A stretch of 35,074 nucleotides of DNA, from positions 1-35,074 of the forward strand of contig JAWLCP010000022.1 of NCBI GenBank assembly GCA_041687115.1, written 5' to 3'. Positions 8,057 to 15,474 of the stretch are shown here, piece after piece. The stretch is from SKLM01 sp041687115 (GTDB lineage: Bacteria > Chloroflexota > Anaerolineae > B4-G1). The translations under genes and the position numbers were made by a program. The notes under the pieces were generated by a model. The model saw only the letters and a list, made by a program, of their open reading frames with translations. It was not told where the DNA came from and did not search any database. Within the stretch, counting starts at the first letter, position 1. Each line of letters starts with the position of its first letter.

Positions 8057-9607
8057 ATGACCACAGAGGAGAAGATTGAACAACTACGCGAAAAGCGCGA
8101 CCAGGCTCGGCTCGGTGGCGGTCAGACGAGGATCGACCGCCAGCACGCGAAGGGCAAGCTGACAGCCCGCGAACGGGTGGAGAAGCTGCTCGATCCCGGC
8201 TCCTTCCGGGAGTTGGACATGTTTGTCACCCACCGTGCCGTTGGTTTTGGCGTGGAGGAACGGAGAATCCTTGGAGACAGCGTCGTCACCGGCTGGGGAG
8301 AGATCGATGGCCGCCGGGTCTATCTATTCTCCCAGGACTTCACCGTCTTCGGCGGGAGCCTCTCCGAGGCCCACGCGGAGAAGGTCTGCAAGATCATGGA
8401 TCTGGCGATGAAGAACGGGGCGCCCGTCATCGGCCTCAACGACTCCGGGGGAGCCCGCATCCAGGAGGGCGTGGTCTCTCTGGCTGGCTACGCCCACATC
8501 TTCCTGCGCAACGTCCTCGCCTCCGGTGTCGTCCCCCAGATTTCGGCCATCGTGGGGCCGTGCGCCGGGGGGGCCGTCTATTCGCCGGCCATGACCGACT
8601 TCATCCTGATGACCAAGGATACCAGCCACATGTTCATCACTGGCCCCGACGTCATCAAGGAGGTCACCCGGGAGGAGGTGAGTTTCGACGAGTTGGGCGG
8701 TGCCATGACCCACGCATCCAAGAGCGGGGTCGCCCACTTCGCCGCCGAGAACGAGGAACACTGCCTCGGGCTCATCCGGCAGCTCCTCAGCTTCGTCCCC
8801 CAGAACAATATGGAGGATCCCCCGTTCGTGCCCACCGATGACCCGCACGAGCGGATGGACGAGGAGCTTAACTCAATCATCCCCGCCAGCCCGACGCGAC
8901 CCTACGACATCAAAGACGTCATTCATCTCGTCGTCGACGGCGGGCAGTTTCTGGAGATCCACGAGCACTGGGCCCAGAACATCCTCGTCGGCTTCGCCCG
9001 TTTCGGCGGGTACCCCGTGGGCATCGTCGCCAACCAGCCGGCCGTCCTCGCCGGGGTCCTCGACATCGACGCCTCCCGTAAGGCCGGTCGCTTCGTCCGT
9101 TTCTGCGACGCCTTCAACATCCCCCTGATCACCTTCGTGGATGTGCCCGGCTTCCTCCCCGGGGTCGATCAGGAGCACAACGGGATCATCCTCAACGGTG
9201 CCAAGCTCCTCTGGGCCTACTGCGAGGCTACCGTGCCCAAGATCACCATCATCACCCGCAAAGCCTACGGCGGCGCCTACGACGTCATGAGCTCCAAACA
9301 CATCCGCGGTGACATCTCTTACGCCTGGCCCACGTCCGAGATTGCCGTGATGGGCCCCGAGGGCGCCGTCAGCATCATCTTCCGCAAGGAGATCGCTGCC
9401 GCCGAGGATCCCGAGGCGGAGAAGGCCCGGCTGGTGGAGGCGTATCGTGAGCAGTTCGCCAACCCCTACGTGGCCGCCGGCCGCGGCTACGTCGATGACG
9501 TCATTGAGCCCCTGCACACCCGCCCCCGCATCATTGAGGCCCTGCAGGTGCTCCAGACGAAGAGGGACACCAACCCACCGAAGAAACACGGGAACATCCC
9601 GCTCTAA
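8057..9607 (+). CDS. Acyl-CoA carboxylase/transcarboxylase carboxyltransferase subunit (12S / PccB / MmdA type)
   Basis: A 516-residue biotin-dependent carboxyltransferase with two crotonase-like halves. It should transfer CO2 between carboxybiotin and propionyl-CoA. The first oxyanion-hole loop is NDSGGARIQEGV near residue 133, and the second is RKAYGGAYDVMSSKHIRGD near residue 405. The C-terminal KKHGNIPL is the standard ending of propionyl-CoA carboxylase beta and methylmalonyl-CoA decarboxylase alpha subunits. The ATG at 8057 follows GGAGG by 7 bases and begins MTTEEKIEQLREKR, as expected. The next gene encodes a 5S-type pyruvate/oxaloacetate carboxyltransferase and then a biotin carrier. 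No biotin carboxylase is nearby. I infer transcarboxylase (EC 2.1.3.1), but a propionyl-CoA carboxylase whose biotin carboxylase lies elsewhere is possible. Confidence 0.92.
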   Translation: MTTEEKIEQLREKRDQARLGGGQTRIDRQHAKGKLTARERVEKLLDPGSFRELDMFVTHRAVGFGVEERRILGDSVVTGWGEIDGRRVYLFSQDFTVFGGSLSEAHAEKVCKIMDLAMKNGAPVIGLNDSGGARIQEGVVSLAGYAHIFLRNVLASGVVPQISAIVGPCAGGAVYSPAMTDFILMTKDTSHMFITGPDVIKEVTREEVSFDELGGAMTHASKSGVAHFAAENEEHCLGLIRQLLSFVPQNNMEDPPFVPTDDPHERMDEELNSIIPASPTRPYDIKDVIHLVVDGGQFLEIHEHWAQNILVGFARFGGYPVGIVANQPAVLAGVLDIDASRKAGRFVRFCDAFNIPLITFVDVPGFLPGVDQEHNGIILNGAKLLWAYCEATVPKITIITRKAYGGAYDVMSSKHIRGDISYAWPTSEIAVMGPEGAVSIIFRKEIAAAEDPEAEKARLVEAYREQFANPYVAAGRGYVDDVIEPLHTRPRIIEALQVLQTKRDTNPPKKHGNIPL

Positions 9608-9646
9608 CGATCGAGAGCTGTGTCAGTTGATATTTCGGGAGACCGT

Positions 9647-11170
9647 ATGACCAATCCACTTCATGTCTGCGACCTGATGCTCCGAGACGGCCACCAGTCC
9701 TTGCTGGCCACCCGCATGCGGACCGACGACATGCTGCCCATCGCCCCGAAGATCGACCAGGTCGGTTTCTGGGCCGTTGAGATGTGGGGCGGGGCCACGT
9801 TCGACTCTGCCATGCGCTTCCTGGACGAGAACCCCTGGGACCGTGTCCGCCGTCTGAAGCAGCAAATGCCCAACACGCCGTTCATGATGCTCTTGCGGGG
9901 CCAGAACGTCGTCGGCTATCATCACTATCCCGATGACGTGCTGGAGCGGTTCGTGGTCCACGCCCACGCCAACGGGATCGACATCTTCCGTATCTTCGAT
10001 GCATTGAACGATGTCCGTAACATGCGGAAGGCCATGGAGGTGGTCAAACGAGAGGGCGCCCACGTCCAGGCCTCTATCTGCTACACCACCGGTCCCCCGT
10101 ACAGCATCGACTACTTCGTCGAGGTCGCCGGGCAGCTGGCCCGGATGGGCGCCGACTCCATCTGCATCAAGGACATGGCCGGGCTCATCACGCCTTACGC
10201 CGCCTACGAGCTCGTTCGTCGCCTGAAGGAGGCGCTCGATCTCCCCATCCACCTCCATTCCCACTCGACCAGCGGAATGGCAACCACCGCTCTCCTGAAG
10301 GCGGTCGAGGCGGGCGTCGACATCGTGGATACGGCCATCTCTGCCCTCTCCCTGACCACCTCCCACCCGCCCACCGAGTCGATCGTCGCCTCGCTCAAGG
10401 GTAGAGACCGCGATGCGGGACTTGACCTGCCCCTGTTGGCCGAGATCTCCAGCTACTTCACCCAGGTCCGCCGCAAGTACGCCAGCTTCGAGAGCGGCAT
10501 GTTCGGGGTCGACGTGCGCGTCCTCCAGTACCAGATCCCTGGAGGGATGCTCTCTAACCTCGTCTCCCAACTCCGCGAGCAGGGCGCCGAAGACAGATAC
10601 GAGGACGTGTTGCGCGAGGTGCCGCGCGTGCGGGCTGAGCTTGGCTATCCGCCGCTGGTCACGCCGTCGAGCCAACTGGTGGGGACGCAGGCCACCCTCA
10701 ACGTCGTGCTCGGCGAGCGCTACAAAGCGATCCCCGAGGAGGTCCGGCAGTACGTTCGCGGGTACTACGGACGACCGCCGGCCCCCATCGACCCGGACGT
10801 CAAGCGGCGGGCCATCGGCGACGAGGAGCCCATCGACTGCCGCCCCGCCGATCTGATCCCACCTGGGATGGAGAAGGCACGGGAGGAAGTAGCAGCGCTC
10901 CTGGGCGACCCGGAGCCGGACGAGGAGGACGTGATCTCGTACGCCCTTTTCCCCCAGGTGGCCGGTCCTTTCCTGGAGCGCCGGGCGCAAGGCAGCGATG
11001 GCAGAGAGCCCCTGGTCGCCGCCGTCGCTGCGCTTCTCCTCCGGCGAGCTGCCCAAGAGACGGACGGGACAGGGAGGCAAGACGGGGCGCGGGGCTCCAC
11101 GTGGAACGTCAGCTGGCGCCCCGGCACGGGCCGTTGGACGGGTCTCGTCCCGGGCGCCGTCGGCGCCTAG
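9647..11170 (+). CDS. 5S-type pyruvate/oxaloacetate carboxyltransferase subunit
   Basis: A 507-residue TIM-barrel carboxyltransferase of the transcarboxylase 5S / oxaloacetate decarboxylase alpha / pyruvate carboxylase B family. It moves CO2 between oxaloacetate or pyruvate and biotin. LRDGHQSLLATRM near residue 10 carries the metal-binding aspartate, ICIKDMAGLI near residue 175 the lysine that is carbamylated in this family, and HLHSHSTSGMA the two metal-ligand histidines. The ATG at 9647 was chosen because homologues begin just before CDLMLRDGHQ; a GGGAG lies 5 bases upstream. The conserved part ends near FLERRAQG, and about 55 further residues are arginine/glycine-rich with no family similarity. 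The stop codon lies within a GGCGCC inverted repeat beside a tandem repeat, so the end of the gene may have been altered. Confidence 0.9.
   Translation: MTNPLHVCDLMLRDGHQSLLATRMRTDDMLPIAPKIDQVGFWAVEMWGGATFDSAMRFLDENPWDRVRRLKQQMPNTPFMMLLRGQNVVGYHHYPDDVLERFVVHAHANGIDIFRIFDALNDVRNMRKAMEVVKREGAHVQASICYTTGPPYSIDYFVEVAGQLARMGADSICIKDMAGLITPYAAYELVRRLKEALDLPIHLHSHSTSGMATTALLKAVEAGVDIVDTAISALSLTTSHPPTESIVASLKGRDRDAGLDLPLLAEISSYFTQVRRKYASFESGMFGVDVRVLQYQIPGGMLSNLVSQLREQGAEDRYEDVLREVPRVRAELGYPPLVTPSSQLVGTQATLNVVLGERYKAIPEEVRQYVRGYYGRPPAPIDPDVKRRAIGDEEPIDCRPADLIPPGMEKAREEVAALLGDPEPDEEDVISYALFPQVAGPFLERRAQGSDGREPLVAAVAALLLRRAAQETDGTGRQDGARGSTWNVSWRPGTGRWTGLVPGAVGA
11153..11167 (+). repeat. GGCGCC inverted repeat at the 3' end of the 5S gene
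   Basis: GGCGCC, GTC, GGCGCC form a perfect 6-bp inverted repeat immediately before the TAG of the 5S gene. Its composition matches the GGCGC/GCGCC pairs inside the 53-bp units that follow, so it may be a degenerate edge of the same repeat family. Confidence 0.5.
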
Positions 11171-11186
11171 CCCGCTGGTTCCTGGC

Positions 11187-11312
11187 AGGCGCTTTCGCCC
11201 AGGCGCCTTCAGCGCCGTCAGGTCGTCAAGGTTCGTAGTAGGCGCTTCCGCCCAGGCGCCTTCACCGCCGTGAGGTCGTCAAGGTTCGTAGTAGGCGCTT
11301 CAGCGCCGTGAG
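11187..11312 (+). repeat. 53-bp tandem repeat, two full units and one partial
   Basis: Unit 1 is 11187-11239 and unit 2 is 11240-11292; they differ at three positions. A third, partial unit starts at 11293 and lacks 14 internal bases (the CGCCCAGGCGCCTT block) before ending near 11312. Each full unit has GGCGC/GCGCC elements that can form small hairpins and ends with AGGTCGTCAAGGTTCGTAGT. The array fills most of the 235-base gap between the 5S gene and the biotin carrier gene. No coding function is evident. It could be a dispersed palindromic repeat family. Confidence 0.85.
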
Positions 11313-11405
11313 AATCTCGGAAGCGCAGGGATCCAAACATGCAGACTTCATGATGAGCAAGATCCCTTGCACTGGACCCGTTCATCGCACCAGCGGAGGC
11401 GTTCT

Positions 11406-11903
11406 ATGACCGATGCTCCCAGAGAATTCACCATCACCCTCGACGACGTCGAATATCGCGTCGTCGCCGAGGGCGACAAGATCACCGTGAACGGCCGCCC
11501 GTTCACCGTGGACGTCGGCGAGGACGGCACCGTCCTCGTGGACGGTATCGCGCACGATGTGACCCTCGAAGGGGACACGGCGAAGACGGGCAACGCGACG
11601 CACACCGTCCAGGTGAGCGGCCTCTCCATCAGCGCTGCCGGGCCCGCGGCGCCGGGCGGGATGGTGCCGCCCGCGCAGCTCGAACCGGGAGATGGAGCGG
11701 TCATCGCTATCATGCCCGGCAAGGTCACCCGCGTCCTGGTTGAGGAGGGACAAACGGTGCAAGAGGGCGACGCCGTCTGCGTCCTCGAGGCCATGAAGAT
11801 GGAAAACGAGCTCCGCGCCGACCGGGACGGGTCTGTGACGGCGGTGCGCGTGAGCCCGGGTGACGACGTGGAGAAGGGCCAGGTGCTGATCGAGCTCGCC
11901 TAG
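11406..11903 (+). CDS. Biotin carboxyl carrier protein (1.3S-type biotinyl subunit)
   Basis: A 165-residue protein ending in a biotinyl domain. The biotin attachment motif is VLEAMKMENEL with the acceptor lysine at K131, preceded by IMPGKVTRVLVEEGQTVQEGD. The N-terminal 80 residues are a beta-rich segment, starting EFTITLDDVEYRV, of the kind found in carriers of acyl-CoA carboxylases and transcarboxylases. A glycine/alanine/proline linker (GPAAPGGMVPPAQ) joins the two parts. The ATG at 11406 has GGAGG 6 bases upstream; an in-frame ATG at 11367 has no such site. It follows the 12S- and 5S-type genes and would carry CO2 between their active sites. It is separated from the 5S gene by the 53-bp repeat array. 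Confidence 0.93.
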   Translation: MTDAPREFTITLDDVEYRVVAEGDKITVNGRPFTVDVGEDGTVLVDGIAHDVTLEGDTAKTGNATHTVQVSGLSISAAGPAAPGGMVPPAQLEPGDGAVIAIMPGKVTRVLVEEGQTVQEGDAVCVLEAMKMENELRADRDGSVTAVRVSPGDDVEKGQVLIELA

Positions 11904-12086
11904 GCACGCAGCCACGCTTTCACCTCGGATCTCAACCACTGGGAACCTTCCCCGACCCACACGATCTCGCCGCAGCTCGTCCGTCAACCCTCTTCAGCGA
12001 GCCGCGTGCCAGCGGCAACGCCAATCCCCGCGGCAGCGCATCCCCTCCTCAGCCTGGCGCGAAGCCTCCCGGCGGCCGGAGCTTCC

Positions 12087-12098
12087 ACAGTCGACTGT
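12087..12098. promoter_or_regulatory. Perfect 12-bp palindrome upstream of the IclR promoter
   Basis: ACAGTCGACTGT is its own reverse complement and lies 26 bases before the -35 element at 12125. A dimeric regulator could bind it, but there is no second copy in the window that I can see, so this is only a candidate. Confidence 0.3.
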
Positions 12099-12124
12099 AA
12101 CCCCCCAGTACGGGACAGAAGTCC

Positions 12125-12153
12125 TTGACATGTGTGCCAAGATATGGTAGACT
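12125..12153 (+). promoter_or_regulatory. Sigma-70-type promoter candidate for the IclR gene
   Basis: TTGACA at 12125-12130, a 17-base spacer and TAGACT at 12148-12153. The -35 is a perfect consensus and the -10 matches 4 of 6. The bases GTCCTTGACA recur exactly at the promoter candidate at 33193-33202. A start near 12160 would give a leader of about 115 bases. Confidence 0.6.
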
Positions 12154-12154
12154 G

Positions 12155-12191
12155 GTTTCGCTGAGCAAAAGTAGGTTTCTCTTATCGAAAC
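12155..12191. promoter_or_regulatory. GTTTC/GAAAC inverted repeats, possible autoregulatory operator
   Basis: GTTTC occurs at 12155-12159 and again at 12175-12179, and GAAAC occurs at 12187-12191. The second and third form an inverted repeat with a 7-base gap. The first, as GTTTCG, pairs with CGAAAC over a longer distance. They lie at and just after the expected transcription start, where binding by the IclR-family product would repress its own gene. This is inference from position and symmetry. Confidence 0.35.
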
Positions 12192-12275
12192 TTGTCGCGT
12201 CTGGAGAGGCCCTGGGGAACAGGGGATGATTTCACCTTCTGCTCTCTACTCCGTTGACGGATCGGTCCCTTCTGT

Positions 12276-13055
12276 ATGGCCAGAGGCAGTTATCACATCG
12301 AAACGCTCGAACGGGGCTTGCGCGTGCTTGAGGCTTTCTCGCGCGAATCACCCAGCCTGTCCATGACGGAGATCGCCTCCCACGCGGACCTGAACAAGAG
12401 CACGGCATTCCGCCTGGTCCACACGCTGGAGAACCTGGACTACCTCGAGCGAGACCCGGAGACCAAGCGATATCGTCCCGGCCTGAAAGTGCTGCGGTTG
12501 GGTTTTACCGCGCTTAACAGCCTGGAAATGGGACAGGTCGCCCAACCTTATCTGAAGGCTTTGTCCAACCGCTGCGGCAAGACGACCAATATGACAGTAC
12601 GGGATGAATCCGATATTGTCTACGTCGTCCGGAACAAGACTCAGCAGATCCTGACCGTTGATCTCCACTTGGGCTCCCGTCTTCCTGCGTACTGTACCTC
12701 GATGGGCAAGGCACAGTTGATCGACCTTTCCCGCGAGGAACTCCATGACCTGCTGGGTGCGGGTCCCTATCAGCAGCGAGGGCCGAATACCATCACCACG
12801 CTCGGAACCTTGCTTGAGGAGCTGGCGCGTGTGCGCTCTCAGGGATACGCTGTGAACGACGAGGAGCTGGCACCAGGCTTGCGCGCGGTAGCCGCGCCCG
12901 TCCGCGACCATACCGGACAGATCGTCGCAGCGATTAATATCTCAGTGCCCAGCGTGCGAGTCTCACGGCAGGAACTAGAGGATCAGCTTGCCCCCATGGT
13001 CATGGAGGCCAGCCATCAGATCTCATCAGCTTTGGGTGCCCTGGTCCGCCGCTGA
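12276..13055 (+). CDS. IclR-family transcriptional regulator
   Basis: A 259-residue regulator with an N-terminal winged helix-turn-helix and a C-terminal effector-binding domain. The helix-turn-helix covers about residues 28-52 (MTEIASHADLNKSTAFRLVHTL) and is followed by the wing YLERDPETKRYRPGLKVLRLG, as in IclR proteins. The effector domain includes AYCTSMGKAQLIDLS, GYAVNDEELAPGLRAVAAPV and AAINISVPSVR, all standard family blocks. The ATG at 12276 gives the usual family start (YHIETLERGLRVLEAF), but no strong ribosome binding site precedes it. The gene is followed 100 bases later by the importer genes on the same strand, so it probably controls them and itself in response to a small organic acid or amino acid catabolite. 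Confidence 0.93.
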   Translation: MARGSYHIETLERGLRVLEAFSRESPSLSMTEIASHADLNKSTAFRLVHTLENLDYLERDPETKRYRPGLKVLRLGFTALNSLEMGQVAQPYLKALSNRCGKTTNMTVRDESDIVYVVRNKTQQILTVDLHLGSRLPAYCTSMGKAQLIDLSREELHDLLGAGPYQQRGPNTITTLGTLLEELARVRSQGYAVNDEELAPGLRAVAAPVRDHTGQIVAAINISVPSVRVSRQELEDQLAPMVMEASHQISSALGALVRR

Positions 13056-13155
13056 TTGAAGGAGAGGAGGATCTATGCAGGATTAGGAGGTTCAGGTCGC
13101 GGGTTCCACCGCAGACCGCGTCAAAGCCCTCTCACAATTAAGGAGGAGACAATCG

Positions 13156-14505
13156 ATGAAGAGCAAGAGTGCCTTCAACCTGTGTCTGGTAGTTCTAGTC
13201 CTAAGCGTGCTCGTCGTCTCGTGCGGCCCAGCCCCCACTCCCGAGGTGATCCGGGAGACCGTGGTGGTCAGGGAGACGGAAGAGGTGATTAAGGAAGTGG
13301 AGCAGGAAGTGGTCGTCACGGCTACGCCTGAGCCTGAGACCGAGGCCGACACGATCCTGATCGGAGGAGTGGGTCCGCTATCGGCCCCCGGCTCTTATGT
13401 CTCCGGCATACAGATGCGACAAGCCATGATGATGGCCGTAGACGAGATCAACGAAGCAGGCGGAATACTGGGAAAACCAGTCGAGTTGGTCTTCGGAGAC
13501 ACCGAGGGATTACCCGAACGCGGCACGGCCGTCACTGAGCGCCTGATCACGCAGAATCGCATCGTCGGACTCACGGGAGAGTATCACAGCCACGTGGGTT
13601 TGACGGTGATGGAGGTCGCGCACAAGTACGGCGTCCCCACCGTTTTCGCCGAACCGTGGGCCGATGAAATCACCGCCAGTGGTCACACCAACATCTTCCG
13701 CATCGCACCGTCCATCGAATTCTACAGCAGCATTGCCACCAACTACATGGTCGAGGCCGGCTGGGAGCGCATCATGTTCGTCGTCGAGGACACCGACTAC
13801 GGCCACCTGCAGGCCGAAGGGTGGGTAGAACAGCTGGAGCAGGCCGGGATCACCGACGTCGAGGTCATCTACGCCGACCCCGGGACAGAGGATTTCACCC
13901 CCATTCTGCAGCGCATCCAGCTAGATCCACCCGATCTGCTAGCCGGCGTCGTAACTGGGATTGGCAACGCCCGTATGGTCCGCCAAGCTTGTGAGCTCGG
14001 CCTGGCTCCTACCGCCGAGACCGCCTACTACGCCAGCGCCGATGCCCAATACTCGGACGACTTCTGGGAGAACGTCGGTGACTGTGGTCAGTACGTTTTC
14101 TTCACCTTCGTTGGCCTCCCCGAGTCAGTCTGGAATGAGAATACTGAAGCCTTCGTGACCAACTTCGAGGAGATCTACGAGCACACACCGGGCGCGCCGG
14201 CCATGGAGGCCTACGATGCGACGTACCTGCTGCTCCAGGCCATCGAGGACGCTGGGTCTACCGAGCCGGGAGCCGTCATTGAGGCTCTGGAGAACATCAG
14301 GATGACCGGTACCTTGGGTGAGATCTGGTTCGAGTACACCTCCGACAACCCGGTGCCGGAGGACGAGCCCGACTGGATGTGGCACCAGTGGCTAACGCCG
14401 AGCGTGTACATCATCCAGTACACCGAGGTGGGACAGACCCTTGAAGAGGCGAACGTCGTCTTCCCGATGGAGCGCGCCACCGGCCCGCTCTACACTTCGC
14501 CGTAG
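13156..14505 (+). CDS. livK: Branched-chain amino acid-type ABC transporter substrate-binding lipoprotein
   Basis: A 449-residue periplasmic-binding-protein-type I receptor. Residues 1-22 form a lipoprotein signal peptide ending VVSC, with C23 the probable lipidated cysteine. A valine/glutamate-rich linker (residues about 24-60, ending VVVTATPEPE) is of the kind common in Chloroflexota binding proteins. The mature domain begins ILIGGVGPLSAPGSYVSG and contains MMMAVDEINEAGGILGKPVELVFGD, the standard opening of LivK/Leu-Ile-Val receptors. AGGAGGAG lies 7 bases before the ATG. Two permeases and two ATPases follow, so the system is a full importer. The ligand may be an amino acid, amide or related compound; neighbours suggest something in proline or beta-amino acid metabolism, which is inference. 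Confidence 0.92.
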   Translation: MKSKSAFNLCLVVLVLSVLVVSCGPAPTPEVIRETVVVRETEEVIKEVEQEVVVTATPEPETEADTILIGGVGPLSAPGSYVSGIQMRQAMMMAVDEINEAGGILGKPVELVFGDTEGLPERGTAVTERLITQNRIVGLTGEYHSHVGLTVMEVAHKYGVPTVFAEPWADEITASGHTNIFRIAPSIEFYSSIATNYMVEAGWERIMFVVEDTDYGHLQAEGWVEQLEQAGITDVEVIYADPGTEDFTPILQRIQLDPPDLLAGVVTGIGNARMVRQACELGLAPTAETAYYASADAQYSDDFWENVGDCGQYVFFTFVGLPESVWNENTEAFVTNFEEIYEHTPGAPAMEAYDATYLLLQAIEDAGSTEPGAVIEALENIRMTGTLGEIWFEYTSDNPVPEDEPDWMWHQWLTPSVYIIQYTEVGQTLEEANVVFPMERATGPLYTSP

Positions 14506-14520
14506 GCTGCAGCCGGACGC

Positions 14521-14554
14521 TGAGCAGGTCTCCCCCGCGGGGGAGACCTGCTCA
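14521..14554. terminator. Perfect 34-bp palindrome between receptor and permease genes (attenuator-like)
   Basis: The left half TGAGCAGGTCTCCCCCG at 14521-14537 is exactly mirrored by its reverse complement at 14538-14554. In RNA it would form a stem of about 15 bp with a tiny loop. No T run follows, so it is not a textbook intrinsic terminator. Its position, 15 bases after the receptor stop and 26 bases before livH, suggests partial termination or protection of the receptor mRNA from 3' decay. Confidence 0.7.
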
Positions 14555-14580
14555 CTTCCACAGTGTGGAGGGGGCTTTCC

Positions 14581-15474
14581 ATGGATTACCTTCTGTCCAT
14601 TAGCACAACCGGGGTGATTATGGGCATCATCTACGCGCTCATGGCCCTCGGGCTCACACTCATCTACTCGATCCTCGGCATCGTGAACTTCGCCCACGGC
14701 GAGTTCTACATGCTCGGAGGATACGCTGCCTATCTCGGGCTCAGCGCGCTCCCGGGACTTCACCCTCTGTTGATCGTACCCCTGGCAGGCCTTGCCGGCG
14801 TCCTGCTGGGGCTCATCTTCGAGCTTCTTTTCCTGCGTCCCATCCACCAGGACCGGATCGACCGGCCCGCTGAGTATGCGATCCTCGTCACCTTCGGACT
14901 GTCCTTCTTCTTCATAAACCTCATGCTGGCATCTCTCGGCCCCTACCCTCGCAGACCACCCTCGTTCTTCAGTGGCACGGTCGACGTGGGGCTTATGAAG
15001 ATCAGCGGCGACCGATTGACGGCCAGTGGTTTTTCACTGGCTCTCGTGGCAACGCTCCTGGTGATCATCAACAAGACATGGATCGGCAAAGCGCTTCGGG
15101 CGGTCAGTCAGGATAAGCAAGCCGCCGCCGTAGTGGGCATCGACGCCTTGACCATGAACTCGGTCGCTTTCGCCGTGGGGGCGGGACTGGCCGCCGTCGC
15201 GGGAGCCCTTCTCGCGCCGAGCTTCTCTGTCACCCCGGATGTCGGCGCCCAACCCTCCATCCGCTCCTACATAATCATCGTCCTTGGTGGAATGGGCTCA
15301 ATCAAGGGAAGCATCCTCGGCGGCCTCATCATCGGGTTGGTGGAGAGCCTGGCGACAGGCTACTTTCCAGATCCCACTCGAGCCCTCAAGTACAAGACCG
15401 CGTTTGGCTTGGTGATCTTCATGCTGGTTCTCCTCCTCAGGCCAAGGGGCCTCTTCGGGAGGAAGGAAGAATGA
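14581..15474 (+). CDS. livH: Branched-chain amino acid-type ABC transporter permease LivH
   Basis: A 297-residue inner-membrane permease with about eight hydrophobic segments. ALGLTLIYSILGIVNFAHGE near residue 23 is the hallmark of LivH-type permeases. GLAAVAGALLAPSFSVTPDVG and IIVLGGMGSIKGSILGGLII near the C-terminus form the coupling region for the ATPases. The ATG at 14581 was chosen because GGAGGGGG lies 6 bases upstream and the protein begins at the usual place; a frame from 14563 is also open. Its stop overlaps the livM start by 4 bases (ATGA), so the two permeases are translationally coupled. It lies directly after the 34-bp palindrome. Confidence 0.93.
   Translation: MDYLLSISTTGVIMGIIYALMALGLTLIYSILGIVNFAHGEFYMLGGYAAYLGLSALPGLHPLLIVPLAGLAGVLLGLIFELLFLRPIHQDRIDRPAEYAILVTFGLSFFFINLMLASLGPYPRRPPSFFSGTVDVGLMKISGDRLTASGFSLALVATLLVIINKTWIGKALRAVSQDKQAAAVVGIDALTMNSVAFAVGAGLAAVAGALLAPSFSVTPDVGAQPSIRSYIIIVLGGMGSIKGSILGGLIIGLVESLATGYFPDPTRALKYKTAFGLVIFMLVLLLRPRGLFGRKEE

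Larger units (their letters stand above)
11904..12275 (+). other. Intergenic region with promoter and possible operators of the IclR gene
   Basis: This 372-base stretch has no convincing coding frame. It holds a perfect 12-bp palindrome ACAGTCGACTGT at 12087-12098, a promoter candidate at 12125-12153 and a GTTTC/GAAAC inverted repeat around 12155-12191. The first 180 bases have only short GC-rich inverted repeats and no clear terminator. Confidence 0.6.

Noticed and set aside
11187..11312. The 53-bp tandem array as a CRISPR
   Set aside because: Whole units are repeated with no unique spacers and there are no cas genes nearby.
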